The notes under the pieces: model-generated
Databases searched by the model: none
What the model was told of the DNA's origin: nothing
What the model saw: only the letters and a program-made list of their open reading frames with translations
Program-made: the position numbers and the translations under genes
Shown: positions 60,717-64,000 of the stretch, one piece after another
Layout of the letters: every line of letters begins with the position of its first letter
Numbering within the stretch: position 1 is the first letter of the stretch
Assembly (NCBI GenBank): GCA_000149265.1
Contig: CH001403.1
Coordinates: 87,679-151,678 of the forward strand
Origin: Ciona savignyi
Lineage: Eukaryota > Chordata > Ascidiacea > Phlebobranchia > Cionidae
DNA length: 64,000 nucleotides
Reading direction: 5' to 3'

Positions 60717-61271
60717 TAGAACATCATCATTATGAACCATGAAAGGAAAATTTATAAAATGTAGATTGTAGATATTATAGCCTTAGATATATGTTGTATT
60801 CTTATTAGATGTACCTATGCTGTATTTAGTAGTTGTGTTCATTTTATGTGCATTCCATAGATTAATACTGAAAATGTTTAAGGTTTGTGACATTTTAACG
60901 TGTGTGGCAGTTTAATCCGCATTAAATTGCCTTTGCTTAAAGAGCCTAATGAAAATGTTAACTGTTTTAGTCTCTAGACGTGTTTTAGTCGTAAAGTAAT
61001 AATTGTCCTAATAATTTTGTTGTGCCATATCAACAATTGTAAATAAATGGTAGATATTGGATTATTGTATTTATTAAGATGAAATACCAGCAGATTACTC
61101 ACCTAGAGTGTCAACCACATGTGAATCACCACTATTAAAAAAAACTGGTTACCTACCCCTCATGTTATATCATATACAAAAGGTACAACGTTTGTTTTTG
61201 CAAACGGAATCTAATGGGTTACCGAGTTACCAATTCAAACTTAATACCTATGTTATCCGAATAAATTATTA

Positions 61272-62772
61272 GAGTTTTATTCTCGAAGTCGCAAACTTTT
61301 GAGTTAGACCGGAGATTCCGTCATCAAAAATAACTTTCTGCCCCTCATAGGGAATCGCTGGCAAACATGAATGGATTGACACCGACACAGATTCAATAAT
61401 ATATTTTAGGTTATTGACTATAATTGTGTTTCTGTGCGAAACAAAGCAGTTGTTAAGTGACTCAATTGGTTAAACAAAAACTAAAGAATGTCTTTAAATT
61501 GTACAGCATAATCCATAGTTCAGTAAACGCGTTTGGGCACAAAGTAATTAAAAGTTTATCAGTGTTATATAGACTTATAACGTCCTTCATTGACTCAACC
61601 ACGCGTATGGGATTAATATTTCACGCATAATCCACCAATTTATTTGATCATGTTAATGACGATAAAGTACCTTGTCCAGGAACAAAACCAGTCAGTAAAA
61701 CCGCCTCGATAAAATTCAATTCACTAGAACTGTATAGTCCTGTCCGCCTTCGTTATACGCAATCGTATTGACAAAGGGCCTTCGCCGAGTTACGACAATC
61801 CTCGACTCCCAGCAACGCGCAGGGTGTCGGTGCCAATATTGGTGCACGATCGTGGAACCTTTCCTGCGCAGAACTACCCGGGAATCAGTGGAGTCTGCAG
61901 CACCCCTGTCAGTCGGCAATGCGCGTTCGAGGCCCCTCCTTATGCACCGGGATACATCGAAACCGACCGAATGACGGTGTTACGGTTATTAATCCCAAAA
62001 TTGTTGTATACGATTTCTATTATTTCCATTGTTACCAAAACCACCATGAGTAACGGGCAAAACCACCATGCGTTACGGATTGCGACATTTCTTTGTCTAA
62101 GTGCCATGCCAAGTTAGATCAGCCATGTTTGTGTACGATGTGTACGCCAGTTTTCCAAATTGTTTAGTGTAGCTTGTGTTGTGGCTGCAGTATATGTTAT
62201 GCTGATATTGTAGCAGTAATATTTCACCTAGCTTAATTGCAATACTTCAATGTTTAAATCTAGCTATTGTGTAGCGTTTGCAATTGTGAAAGTGTTTAAG
62301 GTACTATATGTGTTATGCTAAACTACCTCTATTTGAATTGCTAACTGTGTATTCTATTTGTATAAGGTTGATCGAATCGTGGTTGAACACCTCAGAAATT
62401 TAGTCGTTTAGTCGCTACTGTTCATTCCATATACTTCACTGCACCGGAACTGTATAATACACTTTTCTGCAACTGTAGTGATGTGTTTGATGGGCAGTCA
62501 CTTAATCGCTGACAAGACTACCGATTTGATTGACATACCACGACCATAGGGTCACATAGGATACGGTTTAAATTCTACAGACGGGATATGCCAAACTCGA
62601 CCCAATGCAAAATCGAAACTATTTTTCGAGCAATACTTGCATATCAAACAACACAAATTACTTTCCCAATCCTTACCCGACGCATATACCAACCCAACAT
62701 GCGTACGCACCTCATGCTATTGATGCCGACGCTAGTAAATACCCGCATATTCAACAATATTGGACAACGTAG
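61272..62772 (+). pseudogene. Truncated Nkx2-2 copy C', split by a solo LTR
   Basis: Same start point and junction as A'. It shares with A' the stop codon in exon 2, the lost donor and the roughly 78-base deletion removing the exon 3 acceptor and recognition helix. Exon 3 remnants are 61764-61977 and 62585-62772, separated by a solo LTR (61978-62579). The 3' flank continues to the window end, including the unit's S1 SINE from 63907. Confidence 0.9.
61978..62579. mobile_element. Solo LTR, family undetermined
   Basis: A 602-bp insertion beginning TGTTACGG and ending TCTACA (TG...CA termini), flanked by a 5-bp direct repeat GACGG (61973-61977 and 62580-62584). No internal retroelement genes: a solo LTR left by recombination. 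A TATAAT-type box lies near 62453. It is absent from the three sister copies, so it inserted after the duplications and is young. Whether Gypsy- or Copia-type cannot be told. Confidence 0.85.
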
Positions 62773-64000
62773 AACCAAGTATATGTGGTTCTTCTGTCCG
62801 GGTCTTTGGAACACAGCATCCCTGTTTCTCCAATCCTGACTTGGATTTGAACACAGAGTTAATGAATTAGGCCTGACCTTGATTGGACACACTATTCATT
62901 CTTCTTTGTCCCTGGACTAGTTTTCAACACCTGAAGTGAATTTGAAACCAGGTTTTTCGACCCAGACCAGTATTTGAACATTGGAAAATAACCCAAGCTT
63001 GGATTCAAATAAAAAGCTTGGATCATTGAAATTAAATTCCATTTCTGTTGTTTCTGCACCGTTCACATTCCAGGAAGTTTCATTCATTCGTTTTATAAAT
63101 CGTTAATCTAGGCTATTTGTGCAGTTCATCATGCTCCTGTTTTTTTAATTCGCTGTTTTATACAAGATTATAAATGATTGTCAACTTATTTGCGACCAAT
63201 GTAGATCGTAGTGCCGATGTGTGGAAATTAGTAAAACATTTTCAACTCTGCTGCACTGATATTTATTCGGTGAAACATTATAATAGATTTATTCATATAC
63301 GAGGACATTTTATTACGTTTGAATTCAGTATCAAAATCTATTTGTTTTTTTTTGAAGATTTCTCGCGATTTATTAATTATTACGCAATAGATCAAAAGCA
63401 AATCGGCAAACATACTGTAGCAACATGGCAACTGCCCCGAATATAAAAAAACCTCTTTTAATTTGCTTAATTAATAACACATAATATTCAACTTATTAAC
63501 CTAAAAGAGGAAATCCGCCGATGAATTCTAAACATTTCACTGATCGTTTCAAAGTTTGACACTAACGGTTAATTTTTCGAAAAAGACAGCCAAAAAATCT
63601 TTATTAAAACAAAAACAGTCATTTAAAAAAATTTGTAAAAAAACACAAAATACCAAAACTACAGTTATTCGAAGTCGAACATACGCAGATTCGATGTGTA
63701 AATAAATCAATGTGATGCCCCACTGCGACTCGGCAAAACATGTCACTTAAATGTGCTAAGGGGGTTCTAACAAACTTACTTCCTGAACGCGTGTAGGTTA
63801 ATATTATTATTAAAACGGAATCTATTGCTGTTGTGATGGGACATAGGAACATAAGCCGAAACGTAATGGTATTGAAACTAGCTGCTTTCGCTGGCCAATT
63901 GTGCGACCGGTTAGTCTGGCGGTATAGTGCGACGCCTTTCAACCGAAAGGTTTGTGGTGCGAAACTGGCCGCTAGCTAGTCGGTTGTGTCCTTGGGCAAG
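62773..64000. other. Start of a further duplicated unit (3' flank of copy C')
   Basis: Matches 37297-38560 and 55625-56895 in order, apart from a short deletion near 63135, and runs into the S1 SINE at the window edge. A third GBE-like copy is therefore expected just beyond the window. Confidence 0.8.
63907..64000 (+). repeat. SINE family S1, cut by the window end
   Basis: tRNA-like head of the unit's resident S1 SINE, matching 38459-38552. Confidence 0.9.

Noticed and set aside
1-64000. CRISPR arrays, operons or bacterial mobile genes
   Set aside because: The direct repeats found are minisatellites or SINEs without regular unique spacers, and all recognised genes are eukaryotic with spliceosomal introns.

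Overview
The window looks like genomic DNA of an invertebrate chordate, most likely an ascidian such as Ciona. This is inferred from AT-rich, compact, intron-containing genes whose proteins read as chordate orthologues, from very many short tRNA-derived SINEs, and from recent local duplication. There is no bacterial signal. One 100-base assembly gap lies at 53522-53621. All gene models were assembled by eye from conserved protein blocks, GT/AG splice sites and codon phase.

Left third (1-27.5 kb). The last exon of a ClC-3/4/5 chloride/proton exchanger (564-654, +) is followed by a TPR-like reading frame on the minus strand with one in-frame stop (1442-2290) and a TA-flanked DNA transposon (3625-5099). 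Then come two complete genes in head-to-head orientation: SPATA18/Mieap (mitochondria-eating protein, minus, 6605-17367, 11 coding exons, 483 aa) and a catalytically intact myotubularin of the MTMR6/7/8 group (plus, 18151-27502, 13 coding exons, 731 aa). They are separated by about 0.8 kb that must hold both promoters. The long intron 6 of SPATA18 contains a TTAA-flanked DNA transposon with 581-bp inverted repeats, a THAP-type ORF and a convergent cysteine-rich ORF resembling the P2X7 intracellular zinc domain.

Middle (27.5-44.2 kb). About 8 kb without recognisable genes precedes an intact three-exon Nkx2-2 (vnd-type NK2 homeobox) gene (35513-37296). Behind it is a glycogen-branching-enzyme-like gene (copy A, disabled), then a truncated piece of Nkx2-2 (copy A').

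Right (44.2-64 kb). Fragments of a VWA-domain gene carrying an inverted minisatellite, an intact single-exon BTB-BACK-Kelch gene (49993-51639), the C-terminal exons of an SLC6 transporter beside the gap, and then a second round of the duplicated block: truncated Nkx2-2 (copy B), GBE-like copy B, truncated Nkx2-2 (copy C', interrupted by a solo LTR), and the start of a further unit that runs off the window.

Main points of interest: (1) the tandem Nkx2-2/GBE-like array, whose repeat junction cuts the homeodomain; (2) the GBE-like protein has lost its catalytic nucleophile in both copies and has an unusual C-terminal tail; (3) the THAP plus P2X7-type-domain transposon; (4) the SPATA18-MTMR head-to-head pair; (5) several palindromic repeat structures. 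Allelic misassembly must be excluded before the array is accepted as real.
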